From the NCBI GenBank assembly GCA_951640165.1, contig OX621245.1, forward strand, positions 23,800,330-23,864,329: a stretch of 64,000 nt of DNA, given 5' to 3'. This DNA is from Pseudoips prasinana. Its lineage: Eukaryota > Arthropoda > Insecta > Lepidoptera > Nolidae. Of this stretch, positions 43,169-54,281 are shown piece after piece. Under the pieces are notes generated by a model that was not told the origin of the DNA, did no database searches, and worked only from the letters and a program-made list of their open reading frames with translations. Both the position numbers and the translations under genes were made by a program. Position 1 is the stretch's first letter; each line of letters opens with the position of its first letter.

Positions 43169-43725
43169 AAATGGGAAATCATTAATTTAATTATCCGTCG
43201 GGTCTCGAACCAGCACCCTCTATCAATCCGGAATGATGCAGTGCGTTAAACTACGAACCATACACACTGGCAGTTCAAATTTAGCATTCCCTTGCTAAAC
43301 CCCTTTCGGAGGATGTAGGTGTAATCTATCGGCTTTGTTTTATAGAAACATGATCGACTAATACAATTACTCACAGTTGCATTTGAAAAGTCACGTCATA
43401 CTGTAAACACCTTTTAAACTATTAAATTGGTGTTTTATAGCATTATTCGGAATGCAAAGCGTAAATCTAATCTCAAAAGTGGTAAATCATAAATTGAATC
43501 CGCAGGGTTTCGAACCAATCCGAGGAAGGCGCTCTACGTTAAGCTACGAACAATGGCACATCCAATTTAGAGTGGTGTTTTGAGGTCTTATCCATCGGCT
43601 TTGTTTTCTAAAAACATGTGAAAGATCATATCATATTGAAAACACCTTCCTAACAATATGTTTTTTGTTTTATAGCATTATTCGCAATGCAAAGCGTAAA
43701 TCTAATCCCACAAAAGGGAAATGTA
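43169..43725 (-). repeat. SINE-F copies, at least two in tandem
   Basis: Two tRNA-like heads read in reverse (TAGTTTAACGCACTGCATC with GCTGGTTCGAGACCC near 43200, and TAGCTTAACGTAGAGCGCC with GGTTCGAAACCC near 43510). The intervening block contains ATTCGGAATGCAAAGCGTAA and recurs at about 43680. Confidence 0.65.
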
Positions 43726-45180
43726 TATCTAAGGAAATCCTCTTTTCGGATGCCATCGCTAGGATACGATGGATATGTGGGACGCTCAGTCTAGTGCCCG
43801 CATACGCCATTAAAACTTTGCAGCACTTTCCGCGACTACCTTAAGTCCAGAGAACGGTATTCGTTCGCGCATTCGCAGCCGTCCGGACTATGACCCACTT
43901 TGAAAGCCTAATATATATATTTTTACAATATATAATAGGAGACCTGTAATTGGCCTTCAATTACTATTTAGCTTTTTATAACTGTTTTTATGTGGTGTTG
44001 GTCTTCCTTAATATTAAATAAATTAAATTAAATTAAATATATCTCTCTCTCTCTCCTTAAGCCACTCGAGTTGCGAAAGCATTGGCAACTATGTAGAAGA
44101 CATTAAAACTGATGGATAGTCATTTTTAAAGAGTTAAACGACGTTAAATTTGGTTACAGTGAAAGATTTATGAAACTAATCCGTAGAGCGCATGAAACTG
44201 CATATATGGACTTTATATGCAGTATCAAATCGTCTGATCTTAATAATCTGGAATGCTTACTTAACTTAATAGTTTTCACTTTTATAATCTATCTATTCTA
44301 TAGTTTAAAACAATGTATTCCAACGAAGACCAACTCTTATACGTACCTCAACATAAGGAAACATATCAAACAATGTATGTCTAGCGGAATTGTGATTCAC
44401 GCCTGCAATAGCTATTTAAAGAGGTTATCCACAGTTGTGAGTGACGATTTAATATTCGCATCAGTTTAAATCCGCATCAATTTCATCTCCCTTTAGTTGT
44501 TAACAAGCTCTGTTTACACTCATTAATAATTTAGGTATAATAATGAGGAGACCTCATGTTCACGAGATAATTAAATTTAAACAATATTATACGGAGCGCT
44601 ACACAAATGGTGTCACTACTGTAACACTCGCCACAATTAGCCACGAGAATATATATGCTTTTAAGGGGACATTTTTCAATAATAACACCAATTAATCATT
44701 TTATTTTATTAAGTATAGCCTATAATTATTACATTTTCTTATCACTTACATAAATAAGTACAATAACACGAATCCAAATGCACAATTTTAAAGGCGTCAC
44801 AGCATGCATTTTATCAGTAGAACAGTTATACTAGAATAAATCTTATAGTATAATAATACAGCTTAATAATAAAAGCTAAACTAAAATTAATTAAATATAT
44901 TATAATGATATTTTTTTTTATTTTTTTACTGCCATCAAGATATTTTATTCATTAATATTGTATTTTAACACAATTTAACACAAACTTTTAAGTTCAATCC
45001 ATCAGCAATTCTATCTATCAATCATTTTATTATAATTGTGATATTTTTTAAATTAAATATACACAAGTAACTTATTGCACGTGTGTGGGGATGTGGTCTA
45101 TGACTGAAAGAAGTATTACGATGATATTTTTTTTTTTATTAAAAAAATTAAAAAGGAAAATTACATCATTCATAAACATT
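43726..45180. other. unassigned DNA
   Basis: A (TC)n run occurs at about 44042 and ATTAAATTAAATTAAAT ends a probable LINE or SINE tail near 44010-44040. The plus frame 44170-44469 (99 codons) has no motif I know. Confidence 0.4.
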
Positions 45181-45375
45181 GTGGCGCAGCGGCTAAGGCA
45201 GTCGCCTAGCCGCTTCGTGTCGCAGGTTCAAGCCCCGCGCCGGACAACTATTTGTGTGCCATAAATAGTTGTTCTGAGTCTGGATGTAATTTGTGTCCGT
45301 CTATTATATGTTTGTAAAGTACCCCACGTCACAGGGATTAATTACCCTAATGCGGGCGTTTGCTTTTTAAAGAAA
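45181..45375 (+). repeat. SINE-A copy, full length
   Basis: GTGGCGCAGCGGCTAAGGCA (A box region) and GTCGCAGGTTCAAGCCCCGC (B box region) open it. ACAACTATTTGTGTGCC, TTCTGAGTCTGGATGTAAT, GTAAAGTACCCCACG and TAATGCGGGCGTTTGC close it. Confidence 0.88.
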
Positions 45376-45486
45376 AATAAATAAATACACTTATATATAA
45401 AACAAAATGAAATCTAGTATCATGTACAAAATTAAAATAAGGAACTGTGAGTGTGGTGGGTATGACTGAGAGTATGAGTGATTGTA

Positions 45487-45621
45487 CAGACGCCAGCACA
45501 TCAAGCTACTCCAATCTGTCAAATTTCCCCAATTGAAAGTGACCCTTATACTTATGTGATAAAGTTAAAAATCTATAAAAGAAATTTGACAGATTGGGGT
45601 AGCTGGATGTGCTGGCGTCTG
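45487..45621. mobile_element. 135-bp TA-flanked MITE (CAGACGCCAGCACA family)
   Basis: Same inverted ends as 24346-24467, here extending CAGACGCCAGCACATC(A)AGCTAC. TA at 45485-45486 and 45622-45623. The interior differs between the two copies. Confidence 0.9.
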
Positions 45622-46959
45622 TACGTGAGAGGGTGTGAAATGTCTTTCAGCTTATATTAGTTTACAGTTTGATTTTCATTTAATCAATATATTACCAGTT
45701 ATTGATAGAAATGAAAAGGTTGTAAGCTACATAGCTCCAGCAAGTTCAAGTCTTCAAGTAACAAGTCTTCTATAGATATCGACCGCAAGATATAGGGATA
45801 CGATAATAACAATTAAGTATTAAAATAACTTAATTTAAGGATATGGATAATACGAAGAGACGGACAATAAGGCCATGACCTTTAATTAAGATTTTTAGTA
45901 TGTAAAGTAGTAATTAGATTTTTAATTAACACAACACTGTCCAAAATTATTAAATTGTATGAATTTATATCCTAACTATAACATCAACGACGTCGTCGCT
46001 AGCTTTTTGGGCAGCCTACCCGCAAATGGTGACTTGAATGCTATTTTTTTTAGTTGACGTCGTAGTTGAAAACTCAGTAAGAAGCCCCTTTTTCTTCTTA
46101 CGAATCTCACGTCTCGAAATAGATACCAAACTAAGAAAAATATAGTAGGAAGCGAAGAATATGAATAAAATAATGAACCGAGTAGATTTCCAAAACAACA
46201 TAGGTCTACAGCAAAAAAAAAATGTGAAGTGACCTAAGATTAAAAATTTTCAGCTTCTATTTCTCCATATTTTAAGCGACAACAGCATATTTTTTTTTAA
46301 GAAGTGTGTACCTTAAATAGTGTCTAAAAGAATAGACCGTTTATTTTATAATTTTTCCCTTTATTTTTTACAAAATTAAATAAAAACCTTAAATATAAAT
46401 TGGCTTCAGCGTCTGCATTTACAGACGACCGCCCTTCGTTACGCAAAGTTCGACCTTATTAACCGAGTGACAAGAACAAATGTCGGAACGACTTGTACTT
46501 TCAGTTCGCGTTCAGACGCTGCCCCGGGACGTTGTTTCTGTGTCGCTCTGATGGCCGAACAACTTAATAAAAATTTCAATAAATATAAGACAGAAATTAC
46601 TTTATCCAAAGTAGCTATTATTTTTTTGTAGTATTAGGTAGGTTTTAAGATTTTTGTGAACTGTTTTTTACATTTATAGAAGTAATTGTTTTTGTGAAAA
46701 TGGTAAATAAACGTCATAGATTACTTAGTTAAATTGGGACAAGGAAACGTCAAACACGTCAACGAAATGACCGATAATATTTTTCTCTAATAGCACTTAA
46801 ACTCTTTAGTAATAAAGTCCATAATAGTGAAGTCTGCGCTAGTAGGTGGCCGGCAGTACATAGTGTATACTGTGTATAGGATTGAACAGTAGAACAATTG
46901 ACGGAATCGTTGGTCTAGCTTGTTTGGTAACCATACATCGTGGATAAATTGAAAGTTTT
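45622..46959. other. unassigned DNA, possible 5' part of a YqaJ transposon
   Basis: Positions 46395-46560 are GC-richer with TTTCAGTTCGCGTTCAGACG (a possible initiator region). GAAAATGGTAAATAAACG near 46695 is a plausible start context, but no motif follows it. Confidence 0.3.
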
Positions 46960-47781
46960 TAGAAAATTTAGAAGGTCTTGTAGTAGACAGCAAAGCGGTG
47001 GAGAGACAAACAGTTTTACAGAGAGACAGCTGTGAATGGTTAGAGCTGAGAAAAAATTTACTCACCGCTTCTTTTGGAAGGGGTGTTAAAAGTAAAAAGG
47101 TCCTGGAAATTTAGCAAAGATATTTTGTACAATAAGAATATTTCTAACGTGGCTTCTGTATCACATGGAAAAATTGTTCTAGTGCAGTTGGCTAAAAAAG
47201 AAATTATAAAAATTGAGCCTTGTGGCCTATTTATTCATAAAGTATATCCATTCCTTGGGGCAAGTCCAGATGGAATAGTAGGTGATGACACATTGGTTGA
47301 AATAAAATGTCCAGTAGCTCCTTCCAAAGTTGGCATGGATGAAGCTATAAAAACAAATAATACAAATTTATAAATACAATAAAAAATCTAAACAGTAATT
47401 GGTATTTTAAACCCAAGTTCAGTTGAATATTAGTGGCAGAGAAAAGTGTAGTTTAAGTATATGGGAAAGTGAGAAAACACCATTAAAAGTCATTAAAATA
47501 AATAAAGACGAACAGTTTTGGTAAAATAAGATGGAGCAATAGCTTGTTATTTTTACAAAAATCAAATTCTTGTTGAGCTGGTTGACTCACGCTATAGTAG
47601 GGAATAACCATTTAGGGACGATGAAACAGACAAGGAGAACAACCAGTCTAATAATGTACTATGGATTACGGAAGACGTAAATAATATAGCATGAAATAAG
47701 GATGTCTCTTTCAGTGCAGGTATCAGAATACACGATGAAGAAGAGATAACGGTTCTTAATTACGCAGATTTTGAAATATGA
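46960..47781 (+). pseudogene. YqaJ-like nuclease gene of a DNA transposon, broken
   Basis: A first frame reads LENLEGLVVDSKAVERQTVL, QRDSCEWLELRKNLLTASF and GRGVKSKKVLEI before a stop. A second (from about 47104) reads CGLFIHKVYPFLGASPDGIV, GDDTLVEIKCP, and continues through NSNWYF, KVIKINKDEQFW to ILVELVDSRYSRE and EITVLNYADFEI. LLTAS...GLFI..YPFLGASPDG....LVEIKCP is the YqaJ exonuclease signature: the Asp of PDG and the Glu-x-Lys of VEIKC are the metal-site residues. In animals such genes travel with DNA transposons (ISL2EU-type elements carry one). At least one frameshift and several stops make it non-functional. Inverted ends of its element were not identified. Confidence 0.75.
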
Positions 47782-47832
47782 ATTTCAAACATATTTTTTT
47801 AAAAATAACTTTTTAAAAAATCCGTTAATTAG

Positions 47833-48145
47833 CTACGACGCCACAGACATACACTCAGATACACACGTTAAACTTACCACACCTATCTATTAGTTTCTGT
47901 TTTAAAAATTATTGATCGGTAAAACGATTGTATCACTTACTTATTTTCCACCTATTTTTAACTCCTGACACAAAACAAGGTGTCATAAGTTTAACGTGTA
48001 TTCTGTGTGCCTGTCTGGGGCATCGCAGCTTCTAAAGGGATCTACCGTTTAAAATGCATTTATTTCATCTGATTGTTAGTTTAATTGGGAAGGACATTTC
48101 ATGAAAATTGGTCTTGCCGTTCGAAAGTTGCAGCCCTTAGGTTAT
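47833..48145. repeat. unnamed repeat with inverted internal pair
   Basis: CAGACATACACTCAGATACAC, ACGTTAAACTTACCACACC (47844) and the reverse-oriented GGTGTCATAAGTTTAACGTG (47979) form an inverted pair. GGGCATCGCAGCTTCTAAAG and GGTCTTGCCGTTCGAAAGTT follow. I recall the latter words from a common lepidopteran repeat. Confidence 0.55.
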
Positions 48146-48904
48146 TTGTAATGGTTAATCTTAAATTTACATTACATATTAGATCAGTTGTATAATGTAA
48201 AAAAATTGCAAACATTGTAAATTAAATGAAGCGTATGCAAAACCTGAAAGAGGTTATACCATTTAATAGATATAAAATATATTGTGGTTGTGTACGTTGT
48301 GGGTCGGGTCGTTTCCTTCCCTCTTATTTGGCGAAGGAGGCGATGGCTGGCCCACACGTCATACTCGTGAACGGGTGCTGCTTGCGGTAACTGATCGAAA
48401 TGCTGTTGGGGTACTCATATTTTTTTGGCCTCCGGTAGACTTCGTGTGACTTGTTAATTTTGATAATGTTCGCGGATGCACCGACCGTTTTTTCGTCTAG
48501 CAAGTGGATATTCTAAGTGCTTGAGTGAAATTGAATGGTATTGCTTATTTATTTTATTATGATTCAATGGATGACAACGGTTCTGTGCGTGCATTAGCCT
48601 ACTAACCAATCACAATGTAAGTAAAATAATAATGACATTAAAAAAATCGTAAACTGAAAGCAAAGGAAGACGAAAAAAGCAAGCCCGGAGTTTCTTTGTG
48701 GCTTTCTTCTCCGCGTTGTCCACCTAGGTAGCTAGAGAAAGCCGCAAGCTAGCTAGGGTAGGTTCCTCAGCGGCGAGGATCGCTTTGGCCCATTAACGCA
48801 TGATCGGTAATCCCCTCAATTAGAATTTCGTCTTTTTGCTTTAGTCTTCCATTCTTTAATTTTAATATGGTAGAACTAAATTTCAAAATAAAAGATTAGT
48901 AACT
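48146..48904. other. unassigned DNA with a GC-richer part
   Basis: Positions 48295-48480 and 48690-48830 are GC-richer, with GGCGAAGGAGGCGATGGCTG and GGTTCCTCAGCGGCGAGGAT. Nothing recognised. Confidence 0.35.
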
Positions 48905-49085
48905 TGATATTTATTTAAGAATTTCAGAATATATATGTGATACAACAAACCACACGGACGGACTAATTAATATTTTTTTTGTAACTTTTATACTATCCTC
49001 TATGTTTATGTACTGCATTGTGAGCTTGACAAGTACAAGTGTATGTTAATACCCAAGTGTTGAATTTCATTTCATAAGTTATTAC
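48905..49085. repeat. repeat H, copy 2
   Basis: It carries the same ordered words as 19755-19960, including CACACGGACGGACTAATT, TATGTACTGCATTGTGAGC and TTAATACCCAAGTGTTG. Confidence 0.6.
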
Positions 49086-50177
49086 TGTATTTATTTAACT
49101 TACCCATCAACCACTTCCTATGCCCAATAAAAATTTATTACCATAAAATTTAAGTTGCACTACTACTATTTTTACACTGTGTGCACACCGAAACGAAAAT
49201 AATAACAAGAATCTGCACGCGCGTGGCATCAACGAGTGCCGTAGCATCCCTCCCGCCCCGCAGCAGCGCGTGCTTCACCCCCTCGCATGAAATTTTTACG
49301 TGAACTGGTGGCGCCTTAAGATTTTTTATTTATTTTGTAATAATGAATAAATTACTCAAATGATATCCATTTGTATAATTAAATAGATATCATTTGAGTC
49401 TTTTTTTCATAATATATACATCAATGTATAATTCTTTTTAAATAAAAAGAAAAGAAAATCTTCAACATTATTACTTATTTTACTTAATAATAAAAATCGC
49501 ATAAACAATAAACCATACAATAATAATAATAAGACTTTATTTTCAGACCAAATTAGTGTCCAATAAGTAACGAAAATTGTTACTAAATTTTCTTATAAAC
49601 TAATGTTAGTAATAAGTATTTTTAAAATATGTAACTAATTTACCATTCATTGCTGCGTCATTCCATATAATAAATATAAGAATTTTTTGACATTTGTAAG
49701 TAAAATTAAGTATCTTTGTAGTTAAAATACAAAATTAATATATAGCGTTAATTCCGCCTATCACGAGAATCAGTTTAATCAAACCGGACTGTAATTTGCC
49801 CCACACGCTCTCAAAAAATATGTTTACCAGAAGGAGAATGTGAATAAGCAAATTAAATGCATCTGTATGAGACCCAACAGTTGGACGTTCTACGGACCAT
49901 TCTCAAGGGATATTAATTTAACGATTAGTTTTAAACTTTGAATGTCATGGCTTACTAAAAAGAAACGCCTGATCTACTTAGAAATGTAGTTGACGGTAAG
50001 AATATAAGTTAAAACGAAAAAAATATCTGCAGTGACGACTTCCGAGTTTTATGTCGCGTTTTCGCTCTGGGGCAGCCCCATTCACAGGTTGGAAAACTTG
50101 TTATCTCAGTAAAAGCTCGATCACTCAAATAATCAAAATTGGACGTGAGGTTATGGTTTATGAATGATCATGTATCA
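49086..50177. other. unassigned DNA with GC-rich island and a small hairpin
   Basis: Positions 49175-49315 are GC- and CpG-richer. ACTCAAATGATATC (49353) and GATATCATTTGAGT (49386) form a stem. The rest is AT-rich and unrecognised. Confidence 0.4.
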
Positions 50178-50335
50178 GTGGGCGACAGTATCATTAGCTA
50201 ATATTTTTACACTTAATAACAGTCACTTTAATACACTTCACCGACACACTATTTGACGCAAATTACGGTAATTGGTATTAATATCCGATTTTTGATCATC
50301 TACTTTTGTCGTTGACTGTACCTTCTTGTAACAAG
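50178..50335. repeat. repeat G, copy 2
   Basis: It starts GGGCGACAGTATCATTAGC and ends ATCTACTTTTGTCGTTGAC, like 14487-14645. Confidence 0.6.
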
Positions 50336-50684
50336 TAAGGAAACTTTTTGGTAGTTTGATCATTCTATAATCAATGAACAGCAAATGTTAGTCTCGATTC
50401 TTTTAAAATATCTTGGCATATAAATTGAACAAAATACACATTGATTACGACCCGCCTGCCTCTGCTGACGTTTCTCTTAACATTTATGCTCTTACGTTTT
50501 TCTTTCATTTCCATTTCACCATGAAAATAAGGGTCCCATATTATTTTTTTATTGTATATGGGATTCGGAGTCAAAGAAACTTCTGTACATCTAAGATCAA
50601 AAGAGCAATACCTACATATTCATAAAGGTTTAAAGAAATGTTTGACTGAAAAAATACGAAATGTGTAGGTTGTAGTTTTCAGTG
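50336..50684. other. unassigned DNA
   Basis: Overlapping short frames on both strands show no motif. Confidence 0.4.
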
Positions 50685-50839
50685 GCCTGTTTGTGTAGTG
50701 TTTAGTAAGCGTGAAAGCAAGGCAAGAGGTTTGAACCCCACCCAAGAGAAATCTTTGTGTGATAGGCCCGATTGTTCTGTGTCTCAGTGTAATTTTTCTA
50801 TAATCGGAATTTAGAAATAGAAGTATGTTTATCAGGTTT
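50685..50839 (+). repeat. SINE-C copy, left part, interrupted by a LINE end
   Basis: The head has GTGTAGTGTTTAGTAAGC and AAGAGGTTTGAACCCCACC. The body is TTTGTGTGATAGGCCCGA. It is cut at about 50839. The SINE tail CAGGCTCTGCCTAGTTTG reappears at 51190-51207. Confidence 0.7.
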
Positions 50840-51185
50840 TTGGTTCCGGGTGTTGATGGGGCTGCCGCGTTTTTGTAGCGCGTCCGGAATGCTTGCCGAC
50901 GCGGCCATTGATAGTTTTTCAGCCATCATGCGCAAAAGGTCCGCATCTCTGCTACGTCGTATGCGCGCTAGCCCCAACAGCACTCTTAAAACTTTGGTCG
51001 ATAGGTGGGACTCTCCGATCTTGGGAAGGTGGATACGGCTGCATGCAGTCAAGAAGACATTTCCCAGAGTCGGCCACCATGCTCACGCAGCTAGAAATAT
51101 TTTTTTACAAACACTAGTTTATAAGTTGTCATTGTAACTAACACATATGGAATTTATTCTGAATTAAATTATTATTATTATTATT
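50840..51185 (+). mobile_element. LINE 3' end (C-terminus plus ATT tail) inside SINE-C
   Basis: The plus frame reads GLPRFCSASGMLADAAIDSF, SAIMRKRSASLLRRMRASP, NSTLKTLVDRWDSPILGRW and ends by 51137. This is the C-terminal block of insect LINEs (GLPRxCSASxMF...RKR...WDSP). It ends in (ATT)n near 51165-51187. The copy is strongly 5'-truncated. Confidence 0.72.
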
Positions 51186-51210
51186 ACTACAGGCTCTGCC
51201 TAGTTTGTAT
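51186..51210 (+). repeat. SINE-C tail resumed
   Basis: CTACAGGCTCTGCCTAGTTTG corresponds to the SINE-B/C tail CAAGCTCTGCTTAGTTTGG. Confidence 0.55.
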
Positions 51211-51347
51211 ATTCAGTCCAGTTCATCAGTTGACAGTATGTTAGCGGTCCCAAGATATATATTTATTTGTATAACACAACTTGTTAATATGCGCAAAAAG
51301 ATCTTATATTCTTCATATGGAGCTGAAGTGGCAATTCTAATACTGAT

Positions 51348-51946
51348 AAAACCGGCCAAGTGCGATTCGGACTCGCCCATGAAGGGTTCCGTAGCAGCAT
51401 GTATTTCAGTTGATTAAATGAAAGCAAATTGCGGTTTACGATTTATATGACGTATTAAAAAACAACTACTTAGATCTAGATCTCGTTCAAACCAATTTTC
51501 GTTGTTAGTTTTCATGGTAATGTACATCATATATTTTTTTTAGTTTTATCATTCTCTTATTTTGGAAGTTACAGGGGGGGGGGACACTCATTTTACCACT
51601 TTGGAATTGTCTCTCGCGCAAACTATTCAGTTTAGAAAAAAAGTGATGCTAGAAACCTCAATATCTTTTTTGAAGACGTATCCATAGACTCTCCCCACAT
51701 GTATGGGTACAATGTAAAAGAAATTTTTTTAATTTCAGTTTTATGTATTCCTCCCAAAATTATTGTTCCATTTCTATTTTTGTATAAAAATGCGGTTTAC
51801 CAAATACTTCTACTTACCAAGTTTCAATAGTACAGCTCTTATAGTTTCGGAAAAAAGTGGCTGCGACATACGGACAGACAGGCATACAGACAGACATGAC
51901 AAATCTATAAGGGTTCCGTTTATTGCCATTTGGCTACGGAACCCTA
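51348..51946 (+). repeat. repeat X, copy 2
   Basis: It matches 42594-43168 from AACCGGCCAAGTGCGATTCG to GGCTACGGAACCCT, with a longer G-run near 51574. The inverted GGGTTCCGTAGC pair is preserved. Confidence 0.78.
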
Positions 51947-52195
51947 ATAACTATTATTAATTATTGTGATTTCTGGAACGAAATCGCTATATGTACTTCG
52001 TAAATCTGACTGCACTGCGTAATATTTAAGTTAGTCACTACTTCAGTGGTGTTTGTGGTTCAATCAGACAATATGTAGTAAAAATATAGCTAAAATTTAA
52101 AATTTCGATAATTAAACCTACACATGATCTTTGACAATACCTTCATTTAAGTTAGCTAAATATCGTTACTATAATAAAATAAATCTTATTGTAAA
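51947..52195. other. unassigned AT-rich DNA
   Basis: Nothing recognised. Confidence 0.4.
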
Positions 52196-52325
52196 TTATT
52201 TCCTACAATCCGTGTACCTAAATATCTATATGTACCTAGAAATAATTATATATTACTACAAACATGTTCTGACTATTTACAAGCGCTTTTTTAAAGTCTA
52301 CGTGAATAAAAACCTTTTTTATTTT
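52196..52325 (-). repeat. repeat Y, copy 2
   Basis: Read in reverse it contains GTTTTTATTCACGTAGAC and AAAAGCGCTTGTAAATAG, as at 32842. Confidence 0.68.
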
Positions 52326-52334
52326 ATTTATTTA

Positions 52335-52475
52335 AATCCCCGAACAGGACAACTATGTTTGTGACACATTTATTGTTGTTCTGAGTCTATCTGGCTTAAA
52401 CAGTCCCCTGCGGCACAACGATATATTTCTACGAAATATTCTACGAAGCGCGGGCGCAGTCTTTAATAAAGAAAA
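52335..52475 (+). repeat. SINE-A copy, 5'-truncated and diverged
   Basis: CCCCGAACAGGACAACTATG, GTTGTTCTGAGTCTATCTGG and a CGGGCGCAGTCTTT end match the SINE-A order. Confidence 0.6.
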
Positions 52476-53177
52476 CGAAATCTTCGTTGGGAATAGTCAA
52501 GATTGCTAAGTCTCTCTCAGCAGTCCCACACTATTTGCCAAGTGACATGTTATTCATAATCCTCTCCACGTACAGTCAATGCTACGTCACCGCTTCGGTA
52601 GATACACATTGATATTGGCATCGTCTCTATAGCTATTGCATTAAGGGCGCTTTTTGTAGTGCAAGTATCCACGTCGATGTCAACTGTACTATGTTGACTC
52701 GCATTTACTTAACCGTCGACAGCTCACAAAACCCACGCTTTTATTTTCAATTGTCAGCACAGCCGGCATGTAAATTCAGTGCCGTGTTTTTTTTTTATTT
52801 CGAATAGAGCCGTCGGAATAATTGTTAGAACTGATGTATTGTATTTTTTAACATGACTTTTACTGTTAGCTTCGAAGCTTACACTGCTTTATCAGGCAAT
52901 AGACGATTGCGGGGTCTCAAGCTGTCTGGCAACAAAACTATATAATAAGTCATACCCAAACAGAAGGTAACCCCTACTAATGTAAAGATGCATCAGGGGG
53001 TCGATTTTTAGGGACGTTCTATGCAGCTGTCGCTATACGTTTAAACGCGTAACCATGTCCCGCTCGTGTGATTGAGGAAAGACGAGGAAATGTATCGTGA
53101 ATGCAAACTAAGGGTCATGGAGATCGTTATATATTGTAGTAGAGGCTAATATGTACAGAAAGGTTTATTAAAAATAC
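52476..53177. other. unassigned DNA
   Basis: Nothing recognised. Confidence 0.4.
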
Positions 53178-53855
53178 TAGCAGTGCCCCGCAGTTTTACC
53201 TGCGTTAAAATATATAATAATGTGTTAATGCAGGGTATCAACTAACTCCATACCAAATTTTATTAAAATCCCTCCAGGCGTTTAGACGTGAAGAAGTTAC
53301 AAACATACACACATACTCACAAACTTTCGCCTTTATAATACTATCTATGCCCCGCAGTTTCACCTGCGTTCAAATGTATAATAATGTGTTTATCCAGGGT
53401 ATCAGCTAACTCCATACCAAATTTTATTAAAATCCCTCCAGGCGTTTAGACGTGAAGAAGTTACAAACATACACACATACTCACAAACTTTCGCCTTTAT
53501 AATACTATCTAGGTGAAACTGCGGGGCACCGCAGTTTCACCTGCGTTCAAATGTATAATAATGTGTTAATCCAGGGTATCAGCTAACTCCATACCAAATT
53601 TTATTAAAATCCCTCCAGGCGTTTAAACGCGAAGAAGTAACAAACATACACACATACTTTCGCCTTTATAATACTATCTATGACCCGAGGTTTTACCCAG
53701 GTTAAACTTCATAAACTACGAGTATAGCCTATGTGTTAATCCAGGGTGTCAGCTAACTCCATACCAAATCTTATTAAAACCCCTCCAGGCGTTTAGACGA
53801 GAAGAAGTAACAAACATACACACTCACAAACTTTCGCCTTTATAATATTAGTGTG
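53178..53855 (-). repeat. tandem array of four repeat K (Helitron-like) units
   Basis: Four head-to-tail units start at about 53178, 53347, 53526 and 53691, each about 165-180 bp. Each opens near GCCCCGCAGTTTYACCTGCG and closes CTTTCGCCTTTATAATACTA. The second and third are joined by AGGTGAAACTGCGG GGCA CCGCAGTTTCACC, a hairpin. The orientation is minus relative to 32515. The units are more alike than to the scattered copies. Confidence 0.85.
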
Positions 53856-54069
53856 ATTAAGTACTAAACATTCTCTCTTCAGACAGACGACTAATGTTTT
53901 CTCGCTATTTTATTGACAATAGCCCAGCCTAGATGTTTAAAAAACAACAGAAGATAGCGATGCTGTGTTGTTTAGAGCCAAGAATTAAACTGTCGTAAGA
54001 GGCGAACCATCTAACTAATACTTGTAGTATACTTTTTAAGACGGAAATTAGTAGCGATACTCTGGTTTT
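53856..54069. other. unassigned DNA upstream of the gypsy element
   Basis: Nothing recognised. The target duplication AGTGG begins at 54070. Confidence 0.4.
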
Positions 54070-54074
54070 AGTGG

Positions 54075-54267
54075 TGTACTGTTCGTGCACTTAACTTGAA
54101 ATATCGGCTCACTGCCTAACTCGCCGCACGCGCGTCCGTCCAGCTTCGTGGTTCCAAGCAAAGTGAGTGAGGGAGGGGGAGTATGCCCCGCTCCCCCACC
54201 AAACTATAGCGTGCGGCGTGTACGCATGAGACGACAGAACTATATAGTATAATCTACATACACTACA
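54075..54267 (-). repeat. 3' LTR of the gypsy element
   Basis: 193 bp, read on the minus strand it opens TGTAGTGTATG and closes CGAACAGTACA. It includes GC-rich GGGGGAGCGGGGCATACTCC. It contains the TATA-like CTATATAG near its start. Confidence 0.95.
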
Positions 54268-54281
54268 TCTCTTCCTTATTT
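54268..54281 (-). promoter_or_regulatory. polypurine tract beside the gypsy 3' LTR
   Basis: On the minus strand AATAAGGAAGAGA lies directly before the LTR start TGTAGTG. Confidence 0.7.

Noticed and set aside
46695..46730. THAP-type start of a transposase (MVNKRH...)
   Set aside because: The frame stops after ten codons, with no C2CH pattern.
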